A stretch of 64,000 bases of DNA from an uncultured SAR116 cluster alpha proteobacterium (GTDB lineage Bacteria; Pseudomonadota; Alphaproteobacteria; Puniceispirillales; Marisalimonadaceae), in assembly GCA_902616615.1 (NCBI GenBank), contig CACMTN010000003.1, forward strand, positions 53,708 through 117,707. The letters are read 5' to 3'. Below the pieces are notes generated by a model that worked only from the letters and a program-made list of their open reading frames with translations, had not been told where the DNA came from and did no database searches. Position 1 is the stretch's first letter. The number at the start of each line of letters is the position of its first letter. Shown here one piece after another: positions 33,874-42,346 of the stretch. A program made the position numbers and the translations under genes.

Positions 33874-34364
33874 ATTTTAAAAGTTTTATTAAAAATAAAT
33901 CTTTATTTCTAATAATTATTCCTTCAATAATTTTAATTTTAGGAATGGTTATCTACTTGGCTAAGGAAAAGGTTGCTGAAGCATCTATTACTTTAATCCC
34001 TGATAATAAAGAAGCTATTTCATTAGGAAAATCTGTATATGTTCAAAATTGTGCATCATGCCATGGTGCAAAATTAGAAGGTCAAAAAGATTGGATGTCC
34101 AGACTCCCAGATGGATTAATGCCTGCTCCTCCTCATGACGAGACGGGTCACACTTGGCATCATAGTGATAAATATTTATTCCTGATTACAAAATACGGTA
34201 TTGAGGATATTATAGGTCAAAATTATCCTAATAATATGCCCGCTTATAAAGATATCCTCTCGGATAAAGAAATTATATCAGTATTATCTTATATAAAAAG
34301 TACTTGGCCAAACAAAGTTAAAAAAATCCACGATCAAATCAATGATCGTGAGAAATCAAAGTAA
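33864..34364 (+). CDS. Membrane-anchored c-type cytochrome
   Basis: The ATG at 33864 (residue 30 of the ORF-track frame, overlapping the DUF4396 stop) gives 166 residues: an N-terminal membrane span LFLIIIPSIILILGMVIYLA, heme motif CASCH near residue 63, and a likely axial Met in NNMPAYKDI near 127. It is a single-heme periplasmic cytochrome that could pass electrons to or from the adjacent copper oxidase. Confidence 0.88.
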   Translation: MSLNFKSFIKNKSLFLIIIPSIILILGMVIYLAKEKVAEASITLIPDNKEAISLGKSVYVQNCASCHGAKLEGQKDWMSRLPDGLMPAPPHDETGHTWHHSDKYLFLITKYGIEDIIGQNYPNNMPAYKDILSDKEIISVLSYIKSTWPNKVKKIHDQINDREKSK

Positions 34365-34382
34365 AATTTAATTAAATTATTA

Positions 34383-35780
34383 ATGGAAATAAATATGCTA
34401 TCTCGACGTGAATTTTTAAATTTTTCAGCAGCGACAATTGCTTTAACATCTTTACCTAATCAAATTCAATCTAACCAATTAATTCGTAATTATAAGCTAA
34501 CAGCTGAGATTACCCCACATTTATTCGATAAGAAAGGTGTCTTGGATAGCTTGTGGTTGTATAACAAACAATCACCTGGGCCAGTCATTGAGGCAAAAGA
34601 AAACGATGTCATAAGAGTTGAGTTTGTTAATAATTTAGATGGGGCCAGCACAATCCACTGGCATGGTATAAAAAATATTAATAAGATGGATGGTGTTCCA
34701 TATTTAACTCAGGACCCAGTACAGCCTGGAGAAACTTATATATATGAATTTCCAGTTAATAATGCAGGAACATTTTGGTATCATGCACATTTTGAAACTT
34801 GGAAACAAATTTCGAAAGGTTTATATGGACCTCTGATAGTCAAAAACCATTTAGATAAACAATTTGATAATGATATCATTATATTAGCTGATGATTGGAG
34901 ATTGAATAAAAATTATCAATTAGATAAAAAATCATTAGGCTCACTTCATGATTGGTCACATGCAGGAAGAATTGGAAATTGGCTTACTATTAATGGAAAA
35001 AAATTTCCTGAATACTCTGTAAATAAAAATGGCTATGCAAGATTAAGATTTATTAATGCCTCTAATGCAAGGATACTTTCATTTGGCTCTAGTTTAAATG
35101 GAATGAAGATCATCTCAATAGATGGCATGTCGGTTGAACCATTCATTCAAGATAAATTTGATTTGGGGCCAGGACAAAGGATTGATTTGTTAATAAAAAC
35201 TGATGATATGTCAACAATTGATTTCTTTGAAGTCAGTGGTAAAAAACCGTTAAATGCTTTCAAGCTAAATGTTAATCAAAGTAGTAAAAAAAATATTCTA
35301 AAAAAAGAAATAAAACTACAATCTTTAAAAAAAATACCACCGTATAAAAATCCAAAAATATTAAAAATTCATATGCAAGGCGGTGCAATGGGAAATCTTG
35401 CTAAAGCCTATTTTGAAGGTGAAGAAAAAAATTTTCGTTCATTAGCAATGGAAGATAAAAAATTCTGGGCGTTTAATAAAGAGGTAGGTAAGTATGAACA
35501 TTCACTCGCAAGTATAAAAAAAGGAGAGATAATAATTTTAGATGTTTGGAATGACTCAAGATGGCCACATAGTATGCATCTGCATGGTAATCATTTTTAT
35601 GTTGAGTCAAAAGAATTTTCTGGAGATGATAAACTAATCCTCAGAGATACATATCTAATGCAACCAGGTGAAAAATCAAAATTTATATATTTAGCAGATA
35701 ATCCTGGTAAATGGCTTTTTCATTGTCACATGTTGGAACATGCAGCTTCTGGTATGATAGGTTACATAGAAGTAGTTTAA
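34383..35780 (+). CDS. Tat-type multicopper oxidase 1
   Basis: The ORF starts with a twin-arginine signal (SRREFLNFSAATIALTS). Copper-site motifs are complete: IHWHG near residue 98, WYHAHFE near 135, HSMHLHGNHF near 395 and FHCHMLEHAASGM near 445. It is a laccase/CueO-like three-domain oxidase that could oxidise Cu(I) in the periplasm. An alternative ATG lies four codons in. It is 18 bases from the cytochrome gene and ends seven bases before the convergent cyclase gene. Confidence 0.9.
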   Translation: MEINMLSRREFLNFSAATIALTSLPNQIQSNQLIRNYKLTAEITPHLFDKKGVLDSLWLYNKQSPGPVIEAKENDVIRVEFVNNLDGASTIHWHGIKNINKMDGVPYLTQDPVQPGETYIYEFPVNNAGTFWYHAHFETWKQISKGLYGPLIVKNHLDKQFDNDIIILADDWRLNKNYQLDKKSLGSLHDWSHAGRIGNWLTINGKKFPEYSVNKNGYARLRFINASNARILSFGSSLNGMKIISIDGMSVEPFIQDKFDLGPGQRIDLLIKTDDMSTIDFFEVSGKKPLNAFKLNVNQSSKKNILKKEIKLQSLKKIPPYKNPKILKIHMQGGAMGNLAKAYFEGEEKNFRSLAMEDKKFWAFNKEVGKYEHSLASIKKGEIIILDVWNDSRWPHSMHLHGNHFYVESKEFSGDDKLILRDTYLMQPGEKSKFIYLADNPGKWLFHCHMLEHAASGMIGYIEVV

Positions 35781-35787
35781 TTTAAAA

Positions 35788-36975
35788 TTAAGTACGTACC
35801 AAAACTGTGTCCATTAAGCCTTTTCCTCTGATCTGAATAGTTTTTCGCTCTATATTACTATCTTTATAGTTTACTAAATCGAAAGTATTTTTAGACATAT
35901 GAATACAGTCAGGTGTTCCATAGCTCTCTAATCTTGCAGCAGTATTAATAGTATCGCCCCATACATCAAAAGCAAATTTTGACTTTCCAATAACTCCAGA
36001 TATAGCAGGGCCTGAATTAATTCCTATTCTAAGTTTTATGGGATTACCATTATGATCTTTGAATTGAGCAGATATTTTTATCATTTCCTTGGCAAGATTA
36101 AATAAAGTTAGAGCATGATCTTCTTTTTGGACTGGCATGCCTGAAACAACCATATATGAGTCGCCAATTGTTTTTATTTTTTCTACACCATATGCTTCAG
36201 TTAAGTCATCAAACTGAGAAAACATGTCATTTAAAAAACCAACAATTTTCTCTGATGAAATTTTTTCAGACATTTCAGTAAAACTAACTATGTCTGCAAA
36301 TAAAACAGATATTTCAGGATTATCCATAGATATGGTTTTGATATTATTTTTTAGCTTTTCTGCAATTGATTTAGGCATAATATTATGAAGAAGTTTTTCA
36401 GATTTGTTACGCTCTTGTTCTAAAAAGATAGAATACATCCCCATAGGTAATCCTAAGACAAGTAAACTGCCAACTATATTGCTGACACCAATTATAGACT
36501 CTGTTAAATCATTGATCTGATAAAGAGGTTCCATTTCAGAAAAAGAAATAAACATATATGAATAGATTGAAATAAAGACCAAAGCTAAAAAGGCTTTAAG
36601 CCTAATATCTAAAGGGACAGCTATAATTAATATTGCTAAGTTAATATACCAAAGGTGAAAAAATGAATTCCAACCAATCAAAAAAATAAATGCTGTAGCC
36701 GAACCTACGCCAGCAATGCAAGACAATATAACTCCAAATTTTGCAAAACCTAAAGTATGTAGAATAAATCCAAACGCTATAAATGAAGCAAAAAACAATT
36801 CAGAAAGAACTAAAGGTTCCCAATTTTGAATGGTCAAATAAAATAGAAAATCCCTTCCAATAAGCCCTACTCCACCAGCTATAAAACCTAACTGCATTGC
36901 TAGAAAGGCAGGTTTCCATTTTTCTGGATATCTTAAAGGGGGAACGCTTAATATATTAACAATAAAATTAATCAT
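35788..36975 (-). CDS. Membrane class III adenylate/guanylate cyclase
   Basis: Residues 1-185 are six hydrophobic spans with almost no polar loops (seven-helix-like), followed by a short coiled linker (LEQERNKSEKLLHNIMP) and a class III cyclase domain: ISVLFADIVSFTEMSEKIS near residue 218, KIKTIGDSYMVVSGMP near 265 and FAFDVWGDTINTAARLES near 335. Metal-binding Asp residues and the transition-state Asn/Arg appear intact. It makes cAMP or cGMP in the cytoplasm. A copper-type operator lies just upstream, linking it to the surrounding island (inference). Confidence 0.88.
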   Translation of the reverse strand: MINFIVNILSVPPLRYPEKWKPAFLAMQLGFIAGGVGLIGRDFLFYLTIQNWEPLVLSELFFASFIAFGFILHTLGFAKFGVILSCIAGVGSATAFIFLIGWNSFFHLWYINLAILIIAVPLDIRLKAFLALVFISIYSYMFISFSEMEPLYQINDLTESIIGVSNIVGSLLVLGLPMGMYSIFLEQERNKSEKLLHNIMPKSIAEKLKNNIKTISMDNPEISVLFADIVSFTEMSEKISSEKIVGFLNDMFSQFDDLTEAYGVEKIKTIGDSYMVVSGMPVQKEDHALTLFNLAKEMIKISAQFKDHNGNPIKLRIGINSGPAISGVIGKSKFAFDVWGDTINTAARLESYGTPDCIHMSKNTFDLVNYKDSNIERKTIQIRGKGLMDTVLVRT

Positions 36976-37001
36976 GTATTAAAGTCCATTTATAATTATA
37001 A

Positions 37002-37032
37002 AGACTAAACCTTTCTGTTGGGGTAAGGTAAA
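37002..37032 (-). promoter_or_regulatory. CueR/MerR-like copper promoter 3 (upstream of cyclase)
   Basis: On the minus strand TTTACCTTACCCCAACAGAA, then AGGTTT, gives ACCTT-N11-AAGGT, the 21-base dyad length of CueR sites. It aligns gap-free with the other two island sites, with 15 of 26 positions identical in all three. The presumed -10 (TAGTCT) is weak. It is 27 bases before the cyclase ATG. Confidence 0.6.
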
Positions 37033-37136
37033 GAAAAAAATTAAAATAATTAAAGTAATATTTTATAAGTAACTGTATTTTTAAAAAAACCAGAAAAATA
37101 TTGTAAATTTAAATTGGTAATATTGAATTATAATAG

Positions 37137-37358
37137 ATGAGCGAGTTTGTTTTAGTCATTTTAGTAACGATGGGTCTAAGTAAGGTTCCCTCTACCTATG
37201 AAATAAGGGTTCCAAAAAAAACCTACAAACAATGTGTAGAAGATTCTAAAACTTATAAATTTCCATTTGAAGAGCTGCATAAAGTTATATCTGTAAAAAC
37301 TAGATGTGAAAAAGTGATTGGAAATCAAAGACAATTGGAAAATGACAAATCTATTTAA
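37137..37358 (+). CDS. Small protein of unknown function in the copper island
   Basis: The 73-residue protein has a hydrophobic start MSEFVLVILVTMGLS that looks like a weak signal/anchor, a beta hairpin TYEIRVPKKTYKQCVED, and two cysteines (KQCVED, TRCEKV) that could bridge. It is divergent from the cyclase and upstream of promoter 2. No family recognised; a clear ribosome site is missing. Confidence 0.5.
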   Translation: MSEFVLVILVTMGLSKVPSTYEIRVPKKTYKQCVEDSKTYKFPFEELHKVISVKTRCEKVIGNQRQLENDKSI

Positions 37359-37466
37359 AATTATTTTCAAATTATAAAAATAAATAAGGTTTCATTTTAT
37401 TTATTTTATTAAATTTTTGTTACGAAGAATAATATTTTAAAAATTATTTAAAAAAATAAAATAGCA

Positions 37467-37497
37467 TTGACCTTCCCCTAAGGGTAAAGCTTATATG
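37467..37497 (+). promoter_or_regulatory. CueR/MerR-like copper promoter 2
   Basis: TTGACCTTCCCCTAAGGG, then TAAAGC, combines a good -35 (TTGACC), a 19-base spacer and a -10-like TATATG. The E. coli CueR-controlled copA promoter has the same TTGACCTTCCCC start. It precedes the CopC-CusF gene, with the ATG at 37570, and is the best of the three island promoters. Confidence 0.75.
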
Positions 37498-37569
37498 TTA
37501 TAATAAACCAAGTTATTATTAATAAATTATCTTGATTTCGATATGTTTTTTAAAAATCGGAGTAAATAT

Positions 37570-38202
37570 ATGATGAAGATACTAGTGATCTGTGTATTAA
37601 GTTTATTTTTAAATTTCTCAACTGCTACAGCTCACTCGCCAGTAGGATTTGTGGTTCCAAAAGATGGGTCTATAATCAAAAAGGCTCCAGAAAAAATGGA
37701 AATCGTTTTTACTGCACCGGCAAAACTCATTAAGGTTGAGTTTTCAAAAGTTACATCAAACCAAAAAAAGTCATTAATTAGTGGCCTGCTTGGAAACGAA
37801 ACTTTAACTCCAATAAAATTAAATAAAGATCATCTTATGAATGAATCAAGACGACATATTATCAGTCTACCTAAATTAGACGATGGTATATATAAAACAG
37901 CATGGCGCGCACTTAGTGAAGATGGTCACGCTATTAAGGGTGAGTTTATATTTGAGGTGTCACCCGAAGGTACAGATGTATCAGGTGCTGATGTAAAATT
38001 GTTAATTGGTGAAGGTCAAGTTAAACGTGTAAGAGGGACAAAAATAACAATAAAACATGGACCGTTAGGAGAGTTAATGCCAGCGATGACAATGGAATTT
38101 AGTGTCTCAGACAAAAAAGTAATCTCAAACTTTAAAAGGGGAGACAAAGTTAGGTTTCAAGTTAATAAAGAATTAGAACTTATTAAAATTGAATTAAATT
38201 AG
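37570..38202 (+). CDS. CopC-CusF fusion copper-binding protein
   Basis: The ATG at 37570 (after CGGAGTAAATAT) is preferred to the ORF-track start nine codons upstream. A signal peptide ends at TATA, then HSPVGFVVPKDGSIIKKAPEKMEIVF is the CopC N-terminus with its copper-binding first His; HAIKGEFIFEV closes that domain near residue 140. Residues ~155-205 are a CusF-like barrel, VKRVRGTKITIKHGPLGEL then MPAMTMEF with its Met pair. Both domains bind copper in the periplasm; fusion suggests hand-over within one molecule. Confidence 0.85.
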   Translation: MMKILVICVLSLFLNFSTATAHSPVGFVVPKDGSIIKKAPEKMEIVFTAPAKLIKVEFSKVTSNQKKSLISGLLGNETLTPIKLNKDHLMNESRRHIISLPKLDDGIYKTAWRALSEDGHAIKGEFIFEVSPEGTDVSGADVKLLIGEGQVKRVRGTKITIKHGPLGELMPAMTMEFSVSDKKVISNFKRGDKVRFQVNKELELIKIELN

Positions 38203-38216
38203 AAAACTAAGAAAAT

Positions 38217-38537
38217 ATGTATATAAAAAAAGAAATAACTACAAAAACCAATTCTAAAAAGGCTATTTTTACCTCTGCTAACTATTTTAATTTTCAAAAT
38301 TTTTTATTCACTTTTAAAGCTCTTGTTTTCTTAATGATTGTTAAAACCATTTCGTTTTCAGTAATTGCCAAAAGTGAAGAGAATTCAACAAATAAAAATA
38401 TATATATATCAATTTTTGACTCTTATGAAAAATGGGAATGGGAGGACACATCAGACTGGATTATTTCAAATAAAACAGTCGATGAGATTGGAGGGTGGCA
38501 ATATTACTCTCGTGAAAAAAGCAAGGAAAAAAAATAG
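38217..38537 (+). CDS. Small protein with WEDxxDW ... IGGWQYYSRE tail
   Basis: The 106-residue protein has a single hydrophobic span (FTFKALVFLMIVKTISFSVI) and a periplasmic-looking tail with EKWEWEDTSDW and EIGGWQYYSRE. The same aromatic tail (W....GGWRxYxRE) is, as I recall it, typical of small proteins between copC and tolC-like genes in other alphaproteobacteria. Function unknown. The large frame that starts inside it (38365) is just the extended reading frame of the next gene. Confidence 0.6.
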   Translation: MYIKKEITTKTNSKKAIFTSANYFNFQNFLFTFKALVFLMIVKTISFSVIAKSEENSTNKNIYISIFDSYEKWEWEDTSDWIISNKTVDEIGGWQYYSREKSKEKK

Positions 38538-38544
38538 GTTAGCG

Positions 38545-39945
38545 ATGAAATTGAGAATTTTTTATTTTGGCTTAATATTTTTAATATCTGGTTGTTCGTC
38601 TTATAAATTTGATCAAAGTTTAAATAATATTAATAGCAACAAAGATATTGTTATTGCTGGTAAAATAACCGCAGCTATTAACCAGGAACAACAAAATGAA
38701 TTATTTAATAATTCAAAAGAGCTTCTAAATTCAGAAGTTGGTGAAAAGGAAGCTGTAGAATTAATGCTTTCCAAAAGTCCTAGTTTTCAATCCCTTTTAT
38801 TTAAATATCGCGGAAGTGGGTCAGCTGCTGCTCAAAAGGGAAGGATTTCTAATCCAGTGTTTTCGTTTGAACGAATGGTGAAGGGTTCTGAAATAGAATA
38901 TGGGAGGTTTCTGAGTTTTGGACTCCTTGATTTGCTTTCACTTCCAACTAAACAAAAATCCTCAAAACTTGCTGTTGATTTGAATGATATAAATTTTGCT
39001 TCTGAAATTTATGGGGCAATTAGTGATGTAAGAATGTCTTGGTTTGAAGCAGTTGCTTCAGAACAACAACTAACTCTTTATGATAATGCCTTTGTTGCTC
39101 TTTCTGCGAATGCTGAACTTGCTAAACGAATGAAAAAAACTGGTAATATGACAACTAGTGATAGAGTTCGTCAACAATTAATCTATTCGGAATCCACTGT
39201 AGCACTTGCTAAAGCAAAAATGAGAAAAATATCTAGTAGGGAAAACTTAATACGTCAAATAGGTCTAACCGAGAGTGAAGCTAATAATTTAACCATACCT
39301 AAAAAATTACCAGAATTACCAAAAACACCAATATCAATAGAGAAAATTGCTGATAAAATTAGTAACAGATTTGACGTAAAAACTGCTCGTATTGAATATG
39401 AATTGCTATTGGAACAGTTAGGAGTTGAAAAAATCAATTCTTACACAGATATCGAATTTGGATATAGAAATGATAGAATAAAAGATGATGGAGTTATCTC
39501 AAACAAAAAAGGCTATGAACTTGAAATTAAAATCCCAATCTTCGATTGGGGTAATCTTCAAAGAGATACAATTCAAGCAGATCTAATTGCTAAGCAAAAA
39601 ATTTATGAGAATATCGTACTAGCTGCAGCGTCTGAACTTCGTGAGGCTTATCAAAACTATAGGACAGCCTTTGATATCGCAAAACATTATTATGATCAAA
39701 TTATTCCAATGCACGAAATACTCTTAGAAGAAGCAACTTATAATTATAATGGAATGATAATTGGAATATTTGAGTTGATGCAAAGTGGGCTTGAGAAATC
39801 AACAGCTGAGATAAAAGCTACAGACGCATTACAAAACTTATTTACTGCAGAACTAAACTTAAATAGTGTTGTTCTAGGTAGAAAACTAGGGGCAAAATCA
39901 AGAACCACAGAAATTGCCTCTAATAAAGCTAAAAAAGGGCATTAG
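38545..39945 (+). CDS. TolC-like outer-membrane efflux lipoprotein
   Basis: The real ATG is at 38545 after AGCG, giving 466 residues with a lipobox LISGCSS. The rest is the TolC/OEP pattern: two repeated long helices (residues ~95-230 and ~310-460) with FSFERMVKGSEIEYG in between and EIKIPIFDWG near 350, which is typical of efflux-channel family members. It would form the outer-membrane duct of a tripartite pump; no CusA/CusB-type partner is present in this window. Confidence 0.85.
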   Translation: MKLRIFYFGLIFLISGCSSYKFDQSLNNINSNKDIVIAGKITAAINQEQQNELFNNSKELLNSEVGEKEAVELMLSKSPSFQSLLFKYRGSGSAAAQKGRISNPVFSFERMVKGSEIEYGRFLSFGLLDLLSLPTKQKSSKLAVDLNDINFASEIYGAISDVRMSWFEAVASEQQLTLYDNAFVALSANAELAKRMKKTGNMTTSDRVRQQLIYSESTVALAKAKMRKISSRENLIRQIGLTESEANNLTIPKKLPELPKTPISIEKIADKISNRFDVKTARIEYELLLEQLGVEKINSYTDIEFGYRNDRIKDDGVISNKKGYELEIKIPIFDWGNLQRDTIQADLIAKQKIYENIVLAAASELREAYQNYRTAFDIAKHYYDQIIPMHEILLEEATYNYNGMIIGIFELMQSGLEKSTAEIKATDALQNLFTAELNLNSVVLGRKLGAKSRTTEIASNKAKKGH

Positions 39946-39976
39946 TGAAAAATAATAGCAAAAAATGGAGACTTAA

Positions 39977-41383
39977 GTGAAAACAAGACGCGAATTTATA
40001 AAGATGTCTGCATTAGCAGGCACAGCAATAGCAGGTGCATCCGTTGCTACCTCGTCACTCGCGGGGTTACCCGAGCCGGTGATACAAACATCTGCAGACA
40101 CAATCAGTCCAAATAAGTCGAAAGAAACATCCGAGTATAATCCCGTTGTTACACTTAATGGATGGACATTGCCTTACAGAATGAACGGTAACTTTAAAGA
40201 GTTTCATTTAGTTGCTGAACCTGTTGTTCGTGAACTAGCACCTGGAATGAATGCTAATCTTTGGGGATATAATGGTCAAAGTCCTGGCCCTACAATTGAA
40301 GTTTTTGAGGGTGATAAAGTTAGAATTTTCCTTACAAATAAATTACCAGAACATACAAGTATTCATTGGCACGGCCAAAGACTACCTAATGGAATGGATG
40401 GAGTAGCAGGACTAAATCAGTTAGCTGTAAGTCCTGGTAAAACCTTCGTATATGAATTTGAAGCAAAACGACCAGGAACCTTTATGTACCATCCTCATGC
40501 TGACGAAATGACTCAAATGGCAATGGGTATGATGGGATTTTGGGTTACTCATCCCAAAAAAAAACATCCATGGATTAGCAAAGTAGATAGAGACTATTGT
40601 ATTTTACTAAATGCGTTTGATATTGTCCCAGGCTCAGAGACACCAAAAATAATGACCATGCTTGATTTCAATTTATGGGCTTGGAACAGCAGAATTTTTC
40701 CTGGAATTTCACCCCTTATAGCAAGAAAAAATGACCGTGTTAGAGTAAGAATTGGAAACTTAACAATGACAAACCATCCTATACATGTCCATGGAATAGA
40801 GTTTGAGGTAACAGGTACAGATGGTGGACCAACTCGACCAGAAAGTCGATGGAAAGAAGTAACTAGTGATATAGCAGTTGGCCAAATGAGGCAAATAGAG
40901 TTTATTGCTGATGAAGAAGGAGACTGGGCAATGCACTGTCACAAAAGCCATCATTCAATGAATGCTATGGGTCATAATGTACCTACAATGATTGGTGTTG
41001 ACCATAGAGGAGTATCAGAAAAGATTAAGAAGTTAGTTCCAGATTATATGGTTATGGGTGAACGAGGAATGGCTGATATGACTGAAATGACTATGCCATT
41101 ACCAGATAATACTATCCCAATGATGACAGGAGATGGTCCTTATGGCTCTGTTGAAATGGGAGGTATGTTTAGTATACTTAAGGTTAGAGCTGATCAAGCC
41201 CCAGGTGATTACACTGATCCCGGCTGGTTTAAAAACCCTGTAGGTAAACAGGCTTATGAGTATAAAGGAGAATTGCCAAAAATATCAAAAATAAATGGAA
41301 CAGGCAATCCACTTATGTCTTCAAAACCTAAAATAAAAACAACTCAATTTACAGCTGTAAAACCAAATTATAGGAAAAGTTAA
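39977..41383 (+). CDS. Tat-type multicopper oxidase 2
   Basis: A twin-arginine signal (KTRREFIKMSALAGTAIAG) precedes a 430-residue mature oxidase. Sites seen: IHWHGQRLPNGMDG near residue 126, MYHPHADEMTQMAMG near 170, HPIHVHGIEFE near 265 and MHCHKSHHSMNAMGHN near 315 (HCHxxxH with the axial Met). The methionine/histidine-rich end resembles copper-resistance CopA-type oxidases. It shares the operon with the TolC-like and CopD genes and would oxidise Cu(I) or a similar substrate. Confidence 0.9.
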   Translation: MKTRREFIKMSALAGTAIAGASVATSSLAGLPEPVIQTSADTISPNKSKETSEYNPVVTLNGWTLPYRMNGNFKEFHLVAEPVVRELAPGMNANLWGYNGQSPGPTIEVFEGDKVRIFLTNKLPEHTSIHWHGQRLPNGMDGVAGLNQLAVSPGKTFVYEFEAKRPGTFMYHPHADEMTQMAMGMMGFWVTHPKKKHPWISKVDRDYCILLNAFDIVPGSETPKIMTMLDFNLWAWNSRIFPGISPLIARKNDRVRVRIGNLTMTNHPIHVHGIEFEVTGTDGGPTRPESRWKEVTSDIAVGQMRQIEFIADEEGDWAMHCHKSHHSMNAMGHNVPTMIGVDHRGVSEKIKKLVPDYMVMGERGMADMTEMTMPLPDNTIPMMTGDGPYGSVEMGGMFSILKVRADQAPGDYTDPGWFKNPVGKQAYEYKGELPKISKINGTGNPLMSSKPKIKTTQFTAVKPNYRKS

Positions 41384-41417
41384 TAAATACATCTAAGGAT
41401 GTTAAAGGGTATAGTTG

Positions 41418-42287
41418 ATGGATGTATGGATCGTTTTCACTCCTATTTTGAAAGTTCTACTTTATTTGGCTGGATTAGCAGTAGTTGGAACAAAATTGTT
41501 TGATCTTCATTTTAGTAAGTTTCAAACTATAGACAACATAGAATACTGTAACTTTTTATCTAAAAAAAGTTGTTTGTATGGCCTTATAATATCAGTTGGG
41601 ATGATATTTTCCATAGCAGGTAATTTAGGTGGAGAATTATTGAGTATTTTAGACCCAATTATTTTAGAGCTTGCTTTAACATCAAAGGCAGGATATGCAG
41701 CAATTTTTGCATTAATTGGTTTTATACTAATTGGAATTAGCACAAGACATGAAATAGTCTCTATTAAGTTCCTTGGGTGGCTAGGTATTGGTTTTGTTCT
41801 TTTATCATTTATTTACACAGGTCATTCCCAAAAATCTGGTATCTTAGCACAGATTTTACTTTTATTTCATCTCATTTGTGTGGCGTTTTGGATTGGATCT
41901 TTTATACCATTATACAATATGTGCTCATCTGCTAAAACAAGTAATCTTCATGTAATAGCCCACAGATTTGGTATTTTAGCTATTTTTTATTTGGCTGTTT
42001 TAATAATATCTGGAGGTTCATTTGCATATATTTTGATGAATGACATTGGTTTATTATTGAGCACTTCTTATGGTAACGCATTTTTAATTAAAATGTCTTT
42101 AGTTTCTTTATTACTTTTATTTGGAGCTCTAAATAAATTTAAAAATGTTCCATTAATAAAAAACGAGCCTACAGTTGGCTCGTTTCAACTAAAAAAATCT
42201 ATTCGCATTGAAATGTTCATTGCATTACTCATTTTATCCTTAACTAGTATTCTTACAACTTCGATGACATTACCTATGGGTGGTTAA
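41418..42287 (+). CDS. copD: CopD-family copper resistance membrane protein
   Basis: The 289-residue protein has eight hydrophobic spans, with HSQKSGILAQILLLFHLICVAFW near residue 135 (histidine-bearing helix) and a last-half domain GILAIFYLAVLIISGG typical of CopD. CopD is believed to take copper from CopC across the inner membrane. The ATG at 41418 is preferred to the TTG at 41415. A minus-strand terminator is embedded in its 3' end. Confidence 0.85.
   Translation: MDVWIVFTPILKVLLYLAGLAVVGTKLFDLHFSKFQTIDNIEYCNFLSKKSCLYGLIISVGMIFSIAGNLGGELLSILDPIILELALTSKAGYAAIFALIGFILIGISTRHEIVSIKFLGWLGIGFVLLSFIYTGHSQKSGILAQILLLFHLICVAFWIGSFIPLYNMCSSAKTSNLHVIAHRFGILAIFYLAVLIISGGSFAYILMNDIGLLLSTSYGNAFLIKMSLVSLLLLFGALNKFKNVPLIKNEPTVGSFQLKKSIRIEMFIALLILSLTSILTTSMTLPMGG
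42161..42185 (-). terminator. Rho-independent terminator for the amidase gene, inside copD
   Basis: AAACGAGCC and GGCTCGTTT form a nine-base perfect stem with a seven-base loop; read on the minus strand it is followed by TTTTTATT. The amidase gene converges from the right, so its transcript would end here, about 160 bases beyond its stop. The hairpin is translated in copD on the other strand. Confidence 0.75.
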
Positions 42288-42346
42288 AATCATTAATTTA
42301 GATCAGACCTTGCTTATAGATGAAATTTTGAATTTTATACTTTAAT

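Noticed and set aside
38365-38544. Extended N-terminus of the TolC-like frame
   Set aside because: It overlaps the 106-residue gene in another frame and the true ATG at 38545 starts a lipoprotein signal.
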